Below are positions 54,562 through 64,000 of a stretch of DNA of 64,000 bases, piece by piece. The DNA is from Notospermus geniculatus (Eukaryota > Nemertea > Pilidiophora > Heteronemertea > Lineidae). A program made the translations under genes and the position numbers. Every line of letters begins with the position of its first letter. Position 1 is the first letter of the stretch. The stretch is from the NCBI GenBank assembly GCA_002633025.1, contig NMRB01002854.1, positions 9,259-73,258 on the forward strand. Reading direction: 5' to 3'. The notes beneath the pieces were generated by a model that saw nothing but the letters and a program-made list of their open reading frames with translations, ran no database searches and was not told where the DNA came from.

Positions 54562-56405
54562 ACCTACCGGTATATATGTATTTTTATTTCTATGAATGTA
54601 ATACAAAGTAAGTACAGGGCCGAAGCCGAGGCATTATTGGCCCTGTACAAGAAAAGCACTTGAAGGCACAGTATAATTAACCTCATATAGATGACAGAAA
54701 TGGAAAAAAAAAGAGAAGAGAAGAGAAGAAAAGGTTACAAATATACAAATAGAAGGATTAGGTGGCGTCCCAATTCCAAAGTCACATTTAATTCAAGGAA
54801 CCTGCTCACGGAGACCCCGCGGACCCTACGGACACACCAATAACTGGAGCCATAACCAGACCCAGAACAATTCTCATTGGGTTGAAAGAAACAACCAGTC
54901 AAAATAGTGGCTCCGCAAGGACCACGAAGGCCCCGCAAACAGGGTCATACATAAAGTAACATTGAGGGAATAAATCCACAGGCCCAAGAATTGCATGCTC
55001 AGATATGTGATAAAAATGACACGATGTCGGATAAGAAAGCTGTTGTTTTACATACAATGGATATGTTAACTGCATTTGGTAAATCACTATGACCGTATAA
55101 AAGAATAAGCAATTTGTCATCAACAGTGGAGCGAGTAAAAACTCTAGTATTAAAGGAAGGTATATCCATTACTTCCCTCATAAAAGAGTGTCGTAGATGG
55201 TCAACTGCCGTACAATGAAATATCAAATGTTTAGTCGTCTGTGCCCTAGCTCCACATATACAATATGGATCTGAAACATTAGTAAAGTTATGCGAAAAAA
55301 AGTGACTTTTAAAGATTAAGTCACACCTGGTTTTATTCAGAATGATCTCCTCGTGGCGTTCGAGATTTAATTTAGTGGTAACGGTACATTTTTTCTTACC
55401 TCGGAAATACATTCGTACGTTAAATTTAAAGGAATTTCTAGAACGCCGATCTCTTAAAGCCACGGGGAGGTCATTCCATAATTTTACAGAACTAGGAATA
55501 GTCGAAACCAACATGGCATGACTGAGGTTAAGTGGAACTCTGAATGCTAAGTTAACCCGAAGGCGAGGGTCTCTAACTGGATTCACGAAATCAGTGAATA
55601 ACTCATACATAAAATGAGGTACAAGATTGTGACTGACGTCATACATAAATGTTAATTTCTTCTCCCTGCGACGATCTGATAAGGACATCCAACCAAGAGA
55701 ATTCAAGACTTTTAGTGCACTAGTTCCGTGTAAACAACCACTGACAATTAAAGATGCACGATAGTGAATCTGGTCCAGCCTGGCAAGCTGATATTGATTA
55801 GCTGAATCAAATAGTAGAGAACCATATTCCAAATGTGGCAGAATAAAAGTCATATATATTCTTTCAAGGTGTTTAGATTTTAAGGTGTGGGTCAAAACTT
55901 TTAAAGGATTAAGCTTATTGTTGCACTTCAAAACAACTGAATCAATATGATCATGAAAACAGAGTGTGTCATCGAGGATAACCCCAAGGTGTTTGTGAGC
56001 TTTCACACGAGGAATCGGCTCGCCATTAAGTATAAGGACAGGATGCTGTTGAGGTTGTTTACGGGGTGAATGAAATATCACTTCCTTGCTTTTAGAAGCT
56101 TTGAAGTTTAATTTCCATGTCCCTGCCCACCCACAGACTCTATTTAAATCAGACATAAGCAAATCATGACCACTATTGATGTCATTCATATGAGTGGGCA
56201 GGAACAGGGAACAGTCATCGGCATATAAATACATACTACAGTTGTGGACTTCATTACTCAAGTCGTTAATATATAATAGAAATAATAGAGGTCCTAGAAC
56301 AGAACCTTGAGGAACACCACTATTAATGCTGCCTACAGCTGACCAATGAGAATAGGAATCACCCACTTTTACCCGTAACCTGCGGTTGACTAAGTACCTA
56401 CCGGT
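54562..56405 (-). mobile_element. 5'-truncated LINE in the Gypsy 5' LTR, 10-bp TSD
   Basis: The element 54572-56395 is flanked by exact ACCTACCGGT at 54562-54571 and 56396-56405, and splits an otherwise identical LTR. On the - strand it ends with a 3' UTR containing ATGCCTCGGCTTCGGCC, like the 3' end of the + strand LINE. The families differ in protein sequence. Confidence 0.93.
54999..56366 (-). CDS. LINE ORF2 C-terminal part
   Basis: 455 codons without a break: RT palm from INSGVPQGSVLGPLLF through YADDCSLF, thumb (HKHLGVILDDTLCFHDHI), and C-terminal RCDLIFKSHFFSHNF with CICGARAQTTKHLIFHC. The first RT motifs, endonuclease and ORF1 are absent because of 5' truncation. The undamaged frame and exact TSD suggest a recent insertion. 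Confidence 0.9.
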   Translation of the reverse strand: MGDSYSHWSAVGSINSGVPQGSVLGPLLFLLYINDLSNEVHNCSMYLYADDCSLFLPTHMNDINSGHDLLMSDLNRVCGWAGTWKLNFKASKSKEVIFHSPRKQPQQHPVLILNGEPIPRVKAHKHLGVILDDTLCFHDHIDSVVLKCNNKLNPLKVLTHTLKSKHLERIYMTFILPHLEYGSLLFDSANQYQLARLDQIHYRASLIVSGCLHGTSALKVLNSLGWMSLSDRRREKKLTFMYDVSHNLVPHFMYELFTDFVNPVRDPRLRVNLAFRVPLNLSHAMLVSTIPSSVKLWNDLPVALRDRRSRNSFKFNVRMYFRGKKKCTVTTKLNLERHEEIILNKTRCDLIFKSHFFSHNFTNVSDPYCICGARAQTTKHLIFHCTAVDHLRHSFMREVMDIPSFNTRVFTRSTVDDKLLILLYGHSDLPNAVNISIVCKTTAFLSDIVSFLSHI

Positions 56406-56452
56406 GAACTACAGTCTGTTACAAAATCACATGGCACAAGGAACCAACATCA

Positions 56453-57119
56453 TTACAAAGCCGAAGTCTCCAAAGAAAATGGCATATGTTTCATAAATAG
56501 GTTTAAAAACCTCTCGTCGTGGCATAAACGGTTTTTCCTTGTCCCCGAAACCATTAGCAAAGGCATAACTAACCTAGGTGGCGCTACTTCACCTACCCTG
56601 CCTAATAACTGCAACGAACCATTTCGGAGACCCTCCTCGAGATGCCTAGCAATCTCCCCGCTAAACGGTCGACAATTCTCATAGTTATTAAAGATCCGAG
56701 GTGGTGGAAGATCTGCATCATAGAACTCGCCATTAAAATGGCCTTTGAAGTGTTTCATGAAGTCATGAATATCAACCTTATTAACTATCCAATCTTCCAC
56801 CATCTTGGACGTATCATTATCGACCAAGCCTGACAATACCTTCCAATTTTGAACGCTAATCTCATCATGAAGCTGGCCTGCGACGAAATGTGTATGGTCT
56901 CTTAATGGCAACCTATCCAAAAGACTTTCCCAATCTCCCCCAGACTGTCCCAATCTGATGTAAGAATATCTGCAAACTCGGAAGCTGATTGGAGAGGCAT
57001 ACCCCTGCAATTAACCATCCTAGGCACTCGCTTATCTGCAACTGCAAGCACCGGATCAAAATCCGTCAACTTCTCCCATTCAGGAATCTGCTGAGCTTGT
57101 ACCATGTGAACCTGCAAAC
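56453..57119 (-). CDS. Ngaro/DIRS RT, N-terminal part
   Basis: A TTTGCAG acceptor at about 57120 starts an exon (VHMVQAQQIPEWEKLTDFDP). A frame change near 56950-57000 leads to the longer frame (DWESLLDRLPLRDHTHFV, PRIFNNYENCRPFSGEIA, GEVAPPRLVMPLLMV). It ends in DERFLNLFMKHMPFSLET at the Gypsy border. The first four residues at the left edge come from the LTR. The RT continues at 35830 downward. Confidence 0.82.
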
Positions 57120-57416
57120 CACACAAATAAATAATGCATCAAAACACGCCTAAGCAGGGGTAAGCCCCTCCAAAAAGCTTCTCGCACGAGTAAAACCCGT
57201 TAGGGAATCAGTGTCCCCGAGTCGCTCAATGGAGTAACTCAACCCGAAATAAAATAACAAAACAGCCTTATGATAGCTCCCTTATATTTCACAAGACCAC
57301 TAATACACAATTACATATATCTAGAACTTTATACTATGTCCTGCTACCAAACTTGTCTTAAACACAGAAACTTCAAAAGCAACAAAATTTCCCAAGTACA
57401 AAACACCAAAACCGTC

Positions 57417-58108
57417 CTACTCCATCTTCTTACCCGCTCCCAACTGCTCCGTATAAGTATTAAAGGGACACGCCCTAACCAAATGCTCCATGGAGCCACA
57501 AATAAAACACGCTCTAGGCCTGCCATAACCTCCTGCTCCCTGAAACCTAGGGGCAAAACGCCTACCCCTACCCCGCCTGAAGCCATAACCGTACATTGGA
57601 CCGCCCGCGGCCCAAGCCAACGGAAAAACATCCGCAGCAGTGGCCGCCTCGGTCTTATTCTTAAGTTTCTCCTCTTTGCGTTTCTGCTTCTTCCAAGAGT
57701 CGATCGCCGTCTGCGCTTTCTTAGCATGATCAGTCCCCAACAACTTAGTTATCAAGTTGTGCAGAGTACCTTGCTCATCATTATCCCTGCACGCTTTGAG
57801 TGCTATCTTAAAAAGTTCAGTATCCTTGTGGTTGACCCTAGACGCGCAATCGTGAGGGTTCTCCATTGCAGCTAGCAGAAAACCATTCGGTGTCGTTGTG
57901 CGTAAAGCGAGGGTTCTCACCTGAGCGAGAGCAGCTTCAACATTCCCTCTACTCTGATCTTCTTGAATTTTCTTAACAGCATTCTCGAGCTCCTCCACCT
58001 TATCACCCTTCGTAGACGCACTCTCTAACTCCTTTCCATCGGTCTTCTTTACTTCGCTTCTTTGGCTAAACGCTCCGGCCCCGAAGAAACGTCCTTCTCT
58101 GACGTCTT
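57417..58108 (-). CDS. Ngaro/DIRS gag-like ORF, last exon
   Basis: It follows a TTTGTTACAG acceptor (58109). A Lys/Glu-rich coiled-coil region (KVEELENAVKKIQED) comes first, then FKIALKACRDNDEQGTLHNL. A Gly/Arg-rich segment (GYGFRRGRGRRFAPRF) precedes one zinc knuckle, CFICGSMEHLVRAC (C-x2-C-x4-H-x4-C). The stop is at 57417. It probably binds element RNA. Confidence 0.8.
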
Positions 58109-58272
58109 CTGTAACAAACAATGACTATGAGGAACACACCTAAAGCCCATGCCCCTTGACTCCTGACTGCTCTCTGATCAGCCAATACACAAATCCCCAT
58201 TGAACATCAGCAACATCTACGGCAACAATTTATCAAACGTGACACAAAATAAACTCAAGCAATTCAATTTAC

Positions 58273-58476
58273 CCGTTTCAATCCTTTCGAAGACGACTTC
58301 CCACCAGCTGCAGCCTCGGGCTCCCTCGTACCCGCAGTTTGCCCGGACGTTGACGGAAGAGGCTCCAAAAGTTGACCAGGCGGCGCTCCCGTCTCATTTG
58401 CCTGCCAAACTGCGCAATGCATAGCAAGGCGTCTATTCTCTATGGTATCCTCGAGGGCTGCCATCATAAGTAACGT
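58273..58476 (-). CDS. Ngaro/DIRS gag-like exon (candidate)
   Basis: 204 bp between a ATGATTTGCAG acceptor and a CGG/GTAAAT donor, open in phase 0 throughout: TLLMMAALEDTIENRRLAMH and a Pro/Ser/Gly-rich part. Its end phase does not fit the next exon as written, so one splice site is misassigned or a base is wrong. Confidence 0.55.
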
Positions 58477-58697
58477 CTGCAAATCATAACAAGTTGTTCG
58501 AGAAATCAGCGCCAAATCACACACAAGAAACAAAACTAAGTTACCCAAAAAACAACTACGCAGTATCCTGCCACCCTCCTGAACCTGTTGATTTCTATTC
58601 GCTCACATTTCAACTTACTCAGGCGTTCGCAACAACATCTGCCAATTCTGACTTCCCTCACTAGTAACTAATATTCAAACCCGTCAACTCTTCCCCT

Positions 58698-59036
58698 CTA
58701 AAACTCATTACAGTCCTCAACACATTGAGGTTCAAACAATCTCGAAGTCTTCACGTTACTCACCGTTATCTCATAACCAGTCAGACCCTTTACCTCACGG
58801 GCTAAGTCCTCCGCAGTGTAGGAATGTACTAAATATTTCTTCGAAACACTCGCAACACCTTCAGGATTGTCAGGCACCCCAACCTCCCGCAAACGCAAAA
58901 CAACCGGGACCACGTCCGCGCCTCTGAGGGAGTGCCCCTCCTTCAACCAAACAGTCGGAGTCGGAGTTGACATCATGAGAACCAAAACGCCACTGAACTC
59001 CTGTCCCACTCTGAGACGAGAAAACCATTCCAGCAT
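58698..59036 (-). CDS. Ngaro/DIRS 5' ORF or first gag exon (candidate)
   Basis: 112 codons (MLEWFSRLRVGQEFSGVLVL...). The sequence is not repetitive and lies in the right place and orientation to be the first exon of the gag-like protein; a GACT/GTAATG donor lies near 58702. I do not recognise a domain. Confidence 0.5.
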   Translation of the reverse strand: MLEWFSRLRVGQEFSGVLVLMMSTPTPTVWLKEGHSLRGADVVPVVLRLREVGVPDNPEGVASVSKKYLVHSYTAEDLAREVKGLTGYEITVSNVKTSRLFEPQCVEDCNEF

Positions 59037-59319
59037 AACGACCCATTATCTAACTCTATTCACAAAATAAACCCCAATCCCAAAACCTCCTTTACACCAA
59101 CGAACATTACGCAACAATTAATCCTAATACTTCGTCCACTGACCCAACTGACGAAAACGGGCAATCACTCACCGACAACGTCACACACAAGAAATACTAA
59201 TAACCGAGTACCGAGTGTATACGCATTGACCCCAGTAGAGACCTACTGCCAAATCAATACCCTTCATACTCGTATGTGTACATCTCTTCAGGCATCCTGC
59301 AGACATACATATAATATGT

Positions 59320-59600
59320 ACATCACTGCTGTTTCCTCTTTAAACACCACTCCTTCCTCTCACACCTCTCTGATACTTTCATTCCCCTTATTCATCACGT
59401 ATCTCCCTTCTCTCTCAACTTCCTCCTTCTCCTTCATCCACATCCTTTCCTCTTTCACCTTTCATATTTCATTCCTGCTTCAACCAACACCCTTCCTCTC
59501 TCAACTTTCTCTCATCCTCATTATCTATCACTCTTCCTTCTAGACCTTTCCCTCACTTTCAACTTTCTCGTATCTTTCTCTATTGTCTACCGGGCTATCT
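59320..59600. repeat. C/T-rich low-complexity tract
   Basis: Polypyrimidine DNA with repeated CTTCCTCTCTCAACTTTCTC-like words. It lies in the 5' untranslated region of the Ngaro element, between A1 and the first ORF. Confidence 0.85.
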
Positions 59601-59784
59601 CCCATAACGGAGAACTATCCCCACACATGACCGCCTCTCATACGACACCAGACGCATATATACGTGAATACACACGTATACATACCGTGTCCCACAGGTC
59701 TATCCCCAAGGGGATTACCTTCCCAAAATCGAGTTGGTTCGAGCCCGCCCAGGAGCGCCGAAGCACAGCGTCCAACCCGGTTGA

Positions 59785-59852
59785 GCTTCCAAAACCAACT
59801 GAATGATTAATCTGTTTGTCACATGTTCATGACGTCACTACCGCTTCGGATC
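59785..59852 (-). repeat. Split direct repeat A1 (outer right end of the Ngaro element)
   Basis: 68 bp identical by eye to A2 at 31331-31398. Similarity ends exactly at GGATC, marking the element border. 59853-60505 has no gene that I can support; AGAAATTCTGTTGCAATTTG at about 60356 resembles the 33495-34244 MITE end. Confidence 0.9.
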
Positions 59853-60505
59853 GCATGCGTAACGGCTATTCATGCATTTACTCCTATTAATTTTCATAAC
59901 AATGTAAACTGCCGGTGGTTACTGCGGTCTGTTTCCTCTGCGTGGAAATGGACTAGCCACTGTCGTGTGTGTGACGTCGCGATTCTTTAAAAAGCACCAG
60001 AACGCTATTTTTAGCTCTGTGGCCAAATGGGACATTTGAATGGAAAGTTCTTGATATGGGTTGGCTGCCAGCTCGCCACGTGGCCGTGTGGGCTAATGCC
60101 GGCCTTCCACCTGAAAGTTTTCTGTCGCAATTTTCCTGTCCGACAGCGACTTGCACGTGGAAGGTGCTCTTCAAGTAGACTGTACACACTTAAGCGGGCA
60201 ATCCACCATTGATTTTCAAGCTGATTTTGCGTTGCGACGGAGTGCTTTGCAACTGGGCACTCGATCGCCGTATTATGGGCACTTCGGGGGGTCGGATTTG
60301 AAGGGACTTTTTATGAGATGTTTGGAGGGGTATACTAAACCATATAAAGCAAACAGAAATTCTGTTGCAATTTGTTCTAGGTTCCCCCCCCCCCCTTATT
60401 CTCGATAAATATCCTGGGCTAATAGTGATGACTTTGAATCTGCTATACTCCAAGATGTCACGTGCATACGTAATTCTAAGGAAGGCTATATCTCTATGTT
60501 TCAGA

Positions 60506-60606
60506 ATACAAGATGAAGCCAGTTCTCCTCATACTTCTAGTTGTCATGGTTACTGTCAACATTGTTTTGGCGTCCGAGGAGGTGGACGATGACATGGCTT
60601 ATAACG
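60506..60606 (+). CDS. Possible signal-peptide exon of a small secreted protein
   Basis: An acceptor-like TATGTTTCAG ends at 60505, and ATG follows at 60513. The peptide starts MKPVLLILLVVMVTVNIVLA, a textbook signal sequence with an Ala at the likely cleavage site, then an acidic start EEVDDDMAY. A donor AACG/GTAACT is at 60607. I find no following exon: the next DNA is a LINE remnant. It may be a true first exon whose gene continues elsewhere, or chance. Confidence 0.45.
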
Positions 60607-60659
60607 GTAACTGCATTTATACAGAACGTCTCAAAATATGTTATTCTAAATCATCTTTT

Positions 60660-60900
60660 AAATACAGAATACAAAACCATCTTTATGGCGAGAAGAATCC
60701 ACTTACCACGTCAAAACTTCGAAGAGGAAATATTTCGTAACAGAACAAAGTGTGACTTAAATTTTAAAAGTCATTTGTATTCCCATAATTTTACTGGTGT
60801 CAATGACCCTTCGACGTGTGATTGTGTGGATACCGTGCTTAAATTACTTTACACCTTCTCCTCCAATGCACTCTCCTTAATGAAAGTTGTTCAAAATGAA
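60660..60900 (+). pseudogene. LINE ORF2 C-terminal remnant
   Basis: RTKCDLNFKSHLYSHNFTG and DPSTCDC match the C-terminal region of the LINEs at 55260-55320 (- strand) and 52970-53050. It is short and decayed. Confidence 0.8.
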
Positions 60901-61034
60901 AAATGAACATAAATGTCCCTTAAGGACCACCGTACCTTGTTCTGGTTTTTATTGTTTCAGTTTTCTGTTAGTGTGTTTTGGAAGCTTCCTCTGTTGACCC
61001 CAACGTTGATGGCTCCGTTTTTTAATAAATCGTT

Positions 61035-61473
61035 TTAACCCGTTCGCTACCGTATTAAGTTGAAAAGTGTACATTTCGTAACATGAATTTCTGATGCCAA
61101 TCTTTAAACGTCTATATCTCGATAACCGTTGCTCCTACGCGTCTGAAAATTGTCAATTTTCTTTTGGCGCCAGTCGCGTCGTCGTAGCTGATTTCGTTCC
61201 GGAGATATGACCATTTTGTCACAACTAGTCAGATTTGCACTTTGGAGTCAGTCGATCTGGACCCCCGGACAAACGTTAAAATTTCACCGAGGTTTCTTCA
61301 AACAGAGCAAAATCGCGTGCTCAGAGGGGGGAGGGGGTATTCTCGCATTAAAAAATATGCAAAGAGGACATCAATCGGTCCACTGGTTACGATTCTATGT
61401 CATTTTGAATGTCCGAGGGTGTGTGGCACAGGCCATTCTCGCAAAATTGCGAGTACTGTAGCATAAGGGTTAA
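61035..61473. mobile_element. piggyBac-like MITE (431 bp), TSD TTAA
   Basis: The ends CCCGTTCGCTACCGTA (61039) and TACTGTAGCATAAGGG (to 61469) are imperfect inverted repeats flanked by TTAA at 61035-61038 and 61470-61473. TTAA targets with CCC termini are typical of piggyBac. No ORF. Confidence 0.8.
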
Positions 61474-61885
61474 TCGAACCATATCTGCTGACTTCAAGCC
61501 TTGGATTTATCACGAAGAACCTGACAGGGACATTTATTTTTCATTTTATACATGTATTTTAATTTTTTTTCATACTTTTCTCCGTGCAATAAACTTTATT
61601 CCGTGAAATAAACTTCTCTCCACGTGGAGTTAACTTTCCTCCGCGGAAATAACTTTATTTCGTGGAGTATTAACGATGGTTGCCTGCGACGTCTTGGTCG
61701 CCAGTCTCGTCGGTGGTCGTATGATTTTGGTCGCAGGTGTGCGCCACGCTTTAAAGGGAGACATGCGAAAAATACTGCCCGGCGGGGGCCATTTCTAAAA
61801 TGCGGATTCGGCGGAAGCTGTGGATTAAGGTTAAATAGGGGGGTTCAGTCACGCAATTAATAGGCCTACACATGCTTGAATGTGA

Positions 61886-62015
61886 AGGGCTGATTCATAC
61901 TCGCTTGCGGACCGTCAAGCGCATGAAACTGATCGCAGGTTTCCACGACGTGAATGTGCACACGCAGTGAAATCGATCATAGTCGGCGCAAAATCCGGAC
62001 GGAGTATGAATCAGC
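61886..62015. mobile_element. Short MITE
   Basis: GGGCTGATTCATACTC at about 61889 and GAGTATGAATCAGCC ending near 62015 are inverted repeats about 130 bp apart. TSD not clear. It directly adjoins the next MITE. Confidence 0.72.
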
Positions 62016-62016
62016 C

Positions 62017-62612
62017 TTAAGGCTTCCTGTACATAGAAGTATATGGTATTCGGTATACTCTATACGGTATACGGTATACGGACACGGCGATTTACATACG
62101 ATATACGCTGGGCTGAACTCGGCAATTTGGTCGTTCGATTTGCATTGTCGGAAGGTACTAAGTCATATGGAGGATGTGTCAGGACGTTTTTTGCACACAA
62201 CCCCCGAGTGACCGAGAAAGGGTTAGCGTTTTGGGGGTACTCTGTAAAATATTTCCTTTGCTGAATTATCGAACCTGAACTTTGTTTCACAATCAGACAC
62301 TATGAATACCAATATTTACTTTGATTTTGATTGCCGGGAATATATTTCTGCTGAAAATCAACGAAAAAAATAATTAGAAATGAGTAAACTAACCAATCTA
62401 TGCCAATTCTCCCGACCACGGTCAGTATACGCAGAGGAAAAATCGTGCAAGCGCGATTCCTTGTATACGCGAATAGCGTGCACCGTTCCGCGTATAGGGC
62501 TATGTAACCCGCTCTTTGAAATAAGTTTGTTCGTTTTCTAGTATACGCGTGCATTACGAAACGTGCACCAAATACCGAATACCGTATACTTCTATGTACA
62601 GGAAGCCTAAAG
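62017..62612. mobile_element. MITE of about 595 bp
   Basis: AGGCTTCCTGTACATAGAAG (about 62020) and its complement CTTCTATGTACAGGAAGCCT (to about 62608) extend over about 40 bp, through a GGTATTCGGTAT block. The left arm also has TACGGTATACGG microrepeats. No TSD established and no real ORF. Confidence 0.78.
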
Positions 62613-63181
62613 GTCCATTTTTTGCCGTTTATACCGGAGTTCGAAGGGGATGTGGCATAGGCCATCAGTTCGTTACCCGTTTTGAAGGCGGTGGGGTGGG
62701 GTGGAAGGATTTTAAATCAAAATTAATGTTGTGATACGCTGGCATCTACGGGACGAGAATATATAAATGTAGCAGTCATTGTTTTTAAATTCCAAATCTG
62801 GGCGCAGTTTGGGAGTCGCAATTTTCTTAAAGGTTTTGGGAAAAACAGCAATCAAGCATCTTTTCCAACACACAGTCAACGCGGCCGACAAAGCGCTGTC
62901 CAAATGGCATCGCAAAAAGTTGATCCCAGAATTGTATTCAACAAGGTAGCATTGTAAACATACATGTATGAGGCACACATCCCGGTGGCATTATGATCGC
63001 ATTATGAGGGTAAATACACCTGGGAAGCGGAAACAAAAGGACCACAGATAAGGGCCTTGTACACACATGCACGGTAGGGCCTATCCCGGGCACGGTATCA
63101 GTGTGGTGATTCAAACACAAAATTTGTTTTATTCATACGCGATTTTACTCATGCATAACTAATCGTGTTGACCATTGCCGT

Positions 63182-63332
63182 GGTTACACTACATAAAATC
63201 CCCGGGTGTTTTGCGGTCACACCTATGAATTGCCGGGCTTCAAGAAATCCGTGTGTGAAAAACACGGGTTTTTCAGACACGGCAATCTTGCCGTGTTTTC
63301 TCGAAGCCCGGGTCTGGCGAATGTAGTGTGAC
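63182..63332. mobile_element. Foldback MITE of about 150 bp
   Basis: GGTTACACTACAT at 63182 and ATGTAGTGTGACC near 63332 are imperfect inverted ends. Internally CGGGCTTCAAGAAA is mirrored by TTTCTCGAAGCCCG, and GACACGGCA by TGCCGTGTT. 62613-63181 has no gene that I can support. Confidence 0.72.
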
Positions 63333-63580
63333 CCGTGTTTTCTTCAGTTCTTTGCACGGCGACAGATGGCGGTGGGTGCGGTTGCGTTGTACGCATGCGC
63401 GAGCAGAGGCTGAAAGACGGGCAAAGTGGCGGAGTCGGAAACGGATCAATCGCTCCCTGAATAAGAAACAAAAAAACACTATTGAACATGTTGAAAGTGC
63501 GCGGGAACTCCAAACAGTGTCCAATTTGTTCTTTTCGTCCGAAATTTTCACGCATTTTTTTTAGAAGATTAATCCTGAAT

Positions 63581-64000
63581 ATGTCAAATAACGGCGAAAA
63601 GTCCCACTGGACGGAAATTGAAGTCCTTCCGCTCCTGACAATTTGGGAGCGTGAGGACATTCAAGCGAAGTTAGAGGGGACAACGAAGGATGCGAAGGTT
63701 TATAGGAAAATAAGCAAAGAAATGCACGACCAGGGGTACGTGAAAAGTAAGGACAAAATACAAGAGAAAATTAAAAGGTGGCGCCGAGAATATAAGAAAG
63801 TCCAGGACAACAACTTGAAAAGCACCGGCCGAAAGCGGCTGACTATGCTACATTTCGACAGAATCCATGCAGTGCTGGGGCATAAGCCCAGCATCAACGC
63901 CGCTGCTGTTGTTGGCAAGATTTTCGAAAGTGCAACACTAGGCCTACCGATGAAGAAGAGAAAAAGGCCCCCTGTAACTCACCATGACCTCTCAAGCGAT
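63581..64000 (+). CDS. Myb/SANT-like (MADF/trihelix-type) protein, 5' part, open at window end
   Basis: An ATG at 63581 opens 140 codons with no stop before the window edge. Residues about 8-95 have the Trp-spaced trihelix pattern of Myb/SANT-like domains: SHWTEIEVLPLLTIWERED, VYRKISKEMHDQGYVKSK, KIQEKIKRWRREYKKVQ. A basic KKRKRPP nuclear signal lies near the end. Domains of this kind occur in host regulators and as DNA-binding partners of PIF/Harbinger transposases. It is unrelated in detail to the gene at 27279-28601. The upstream 300 bp is G+C-rich with repeated CGC words, compatible with a promoter. Confidence 0.8.
   Translation, partial: MSNNGEKSHWTEIEVLPLLTIWEREDIQAKLEGTTKDAKVYRKISKEMHDQGYVKSKDKIQEKIKRWRREYKKVQDNNLKSTGRKRLTMLHFDRIHAVLGHKPSINAAAVVGKIFESATLGLPMKKRKRPPVTHHDLSSD

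Larger units (their letters stand above)
35826..56462 (-). mobile_element. Composite Gypsy element with foreign 12.7-kb interior, TSD AAGCC
   Basis: Its outer LTRs (35831-36014, and 54440-54571 plus 56406-56457) are 184 bp and appear identical. They start TGTAATG and end CATTACA, and are flanked by exact AAGCC at 35826-35830 and 56458-56462 inside the Ngaro RT. The interior, from the 5' side (right): PBS TGGTGTCAGAAG, gag start, then about 12.7 kb of unrelated DNA including host PTP exons, then the rest of a related Gypsy (41612-36833), 0.35 kb of unknown DNA, and a second pol 3' end next to the outer 3' LTR. At 20.6 kb it is far larger than a normal Gypsy. Confidence 0.85.
31117..59852 (-). 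mobile_element. Ngaro/DIRS-type tyrosine-recombinase retrotransposon, interrupted
   Basis: On the - strand the order is A1 (59852-59785), gag-like exons, RT-RNase H, tyrosine recombinase, B1 (31472-31399), A2 (31398-31331), a 140-bp spacer, B2 (31190-31117). A is 68 bp and B is 74 bp, and both copies of each look identical. This split-direct-repeat order is diagnostic of Ngaro-like elements, and the A2/B1 junction is the copy of the circular-intermediate junction. After removing the nested Gypsy (35831-56457), about 8.1 kb remains, including a 750-bp MITE. No target duplication is expected or seen. Confidence 0.9.

Noticed and set aside
57270-57875. 201-codon + strand frame opposite the Ngaro gag
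   Set aside because: The - strand carries the zinc knuckle and the coiled coil; the + strand frame has no motif.

Overview
This is a eukaryotic window of about 58% A+T, and nearly all of it is transposable-element DNA. The mix of elements suggests a marine invertebrate: a Helentron-type Helitron, an Ngaro/DIRS tyrosine-recombinase retrotransposon, Ty3/Gypsy elements, APE-class LINEs, tRNA-derived SINEs and many MITEs. The abundant TAGGCCTA and TACATGTA words fit as well. An echinoderm or another invertebrate deuterostome is plausible, but I cannot name a species. Two single N bases (near 32094 and 53417) show that this is an assembly, so some one-base frameshifts may be errors.

Layout. 1-5100: a SINE, a foldback element with an exact target duplication, a 147-bp tandem repeat, a duplicated exon-like segment and an 18-bp minisatellite. 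5161-20820: a Helentron on the + strand. Its first ORF (1227 aa) is open and carries a 2A-like motif, a tegument-protease-like domain and an OTU protease. The Rep, Pif1-type helicase and endonuclease region that follows is broken by frameshifts, two MITEs, a 500-bp duplication and a young gag-only LTR element (12824-16129). A spliced RPA/OB-fold gene follows. 21495-26562: a nearly complete Gypsy element on the - strand with 178-bp LTRs and TSD TAATT. 27279-28601: a two-exon Myb/SANT-like gene on the - strand.

31117-59852: an Ngaro-like element on the - strand, bounded by textbook split direct repeats (A1...B1-A2-B2). A second Gypsy element (35831-56457, TSD AAGCC) is inserted in its RT gene, and a LINE (54572-56395, 10-bp TSD) is inserted in that Gypsy's 5' LTR. 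Inside the Gypsy ends, between two pieces of its gag, lies about 12.7 kb of other DNA. It contains the only clear host gene piece in the window: six exons (42767-47866, +) encoding the membrane-distal D2 domain and stop codon of a receptor-type protein tyrosine phosphatase. None of these exons makes a long ORF; they were found from splice sites and family motifs. The same stretch holds two more LINE copies, a SINE, a Mutator-type MITE with a 9-bp TSD and other foldback MITEs.

59853-64000: more MITEs (one piggyBac-like with TTAA), a possible signal-peptide exon, a LINE remnant and, at the right edge, the open 5' end of a Myb/SANT-like gene.

The coding regions do not form a pathway. They are separate mobile elements, many nested, so their relative ages can be read from who interrupts whom.
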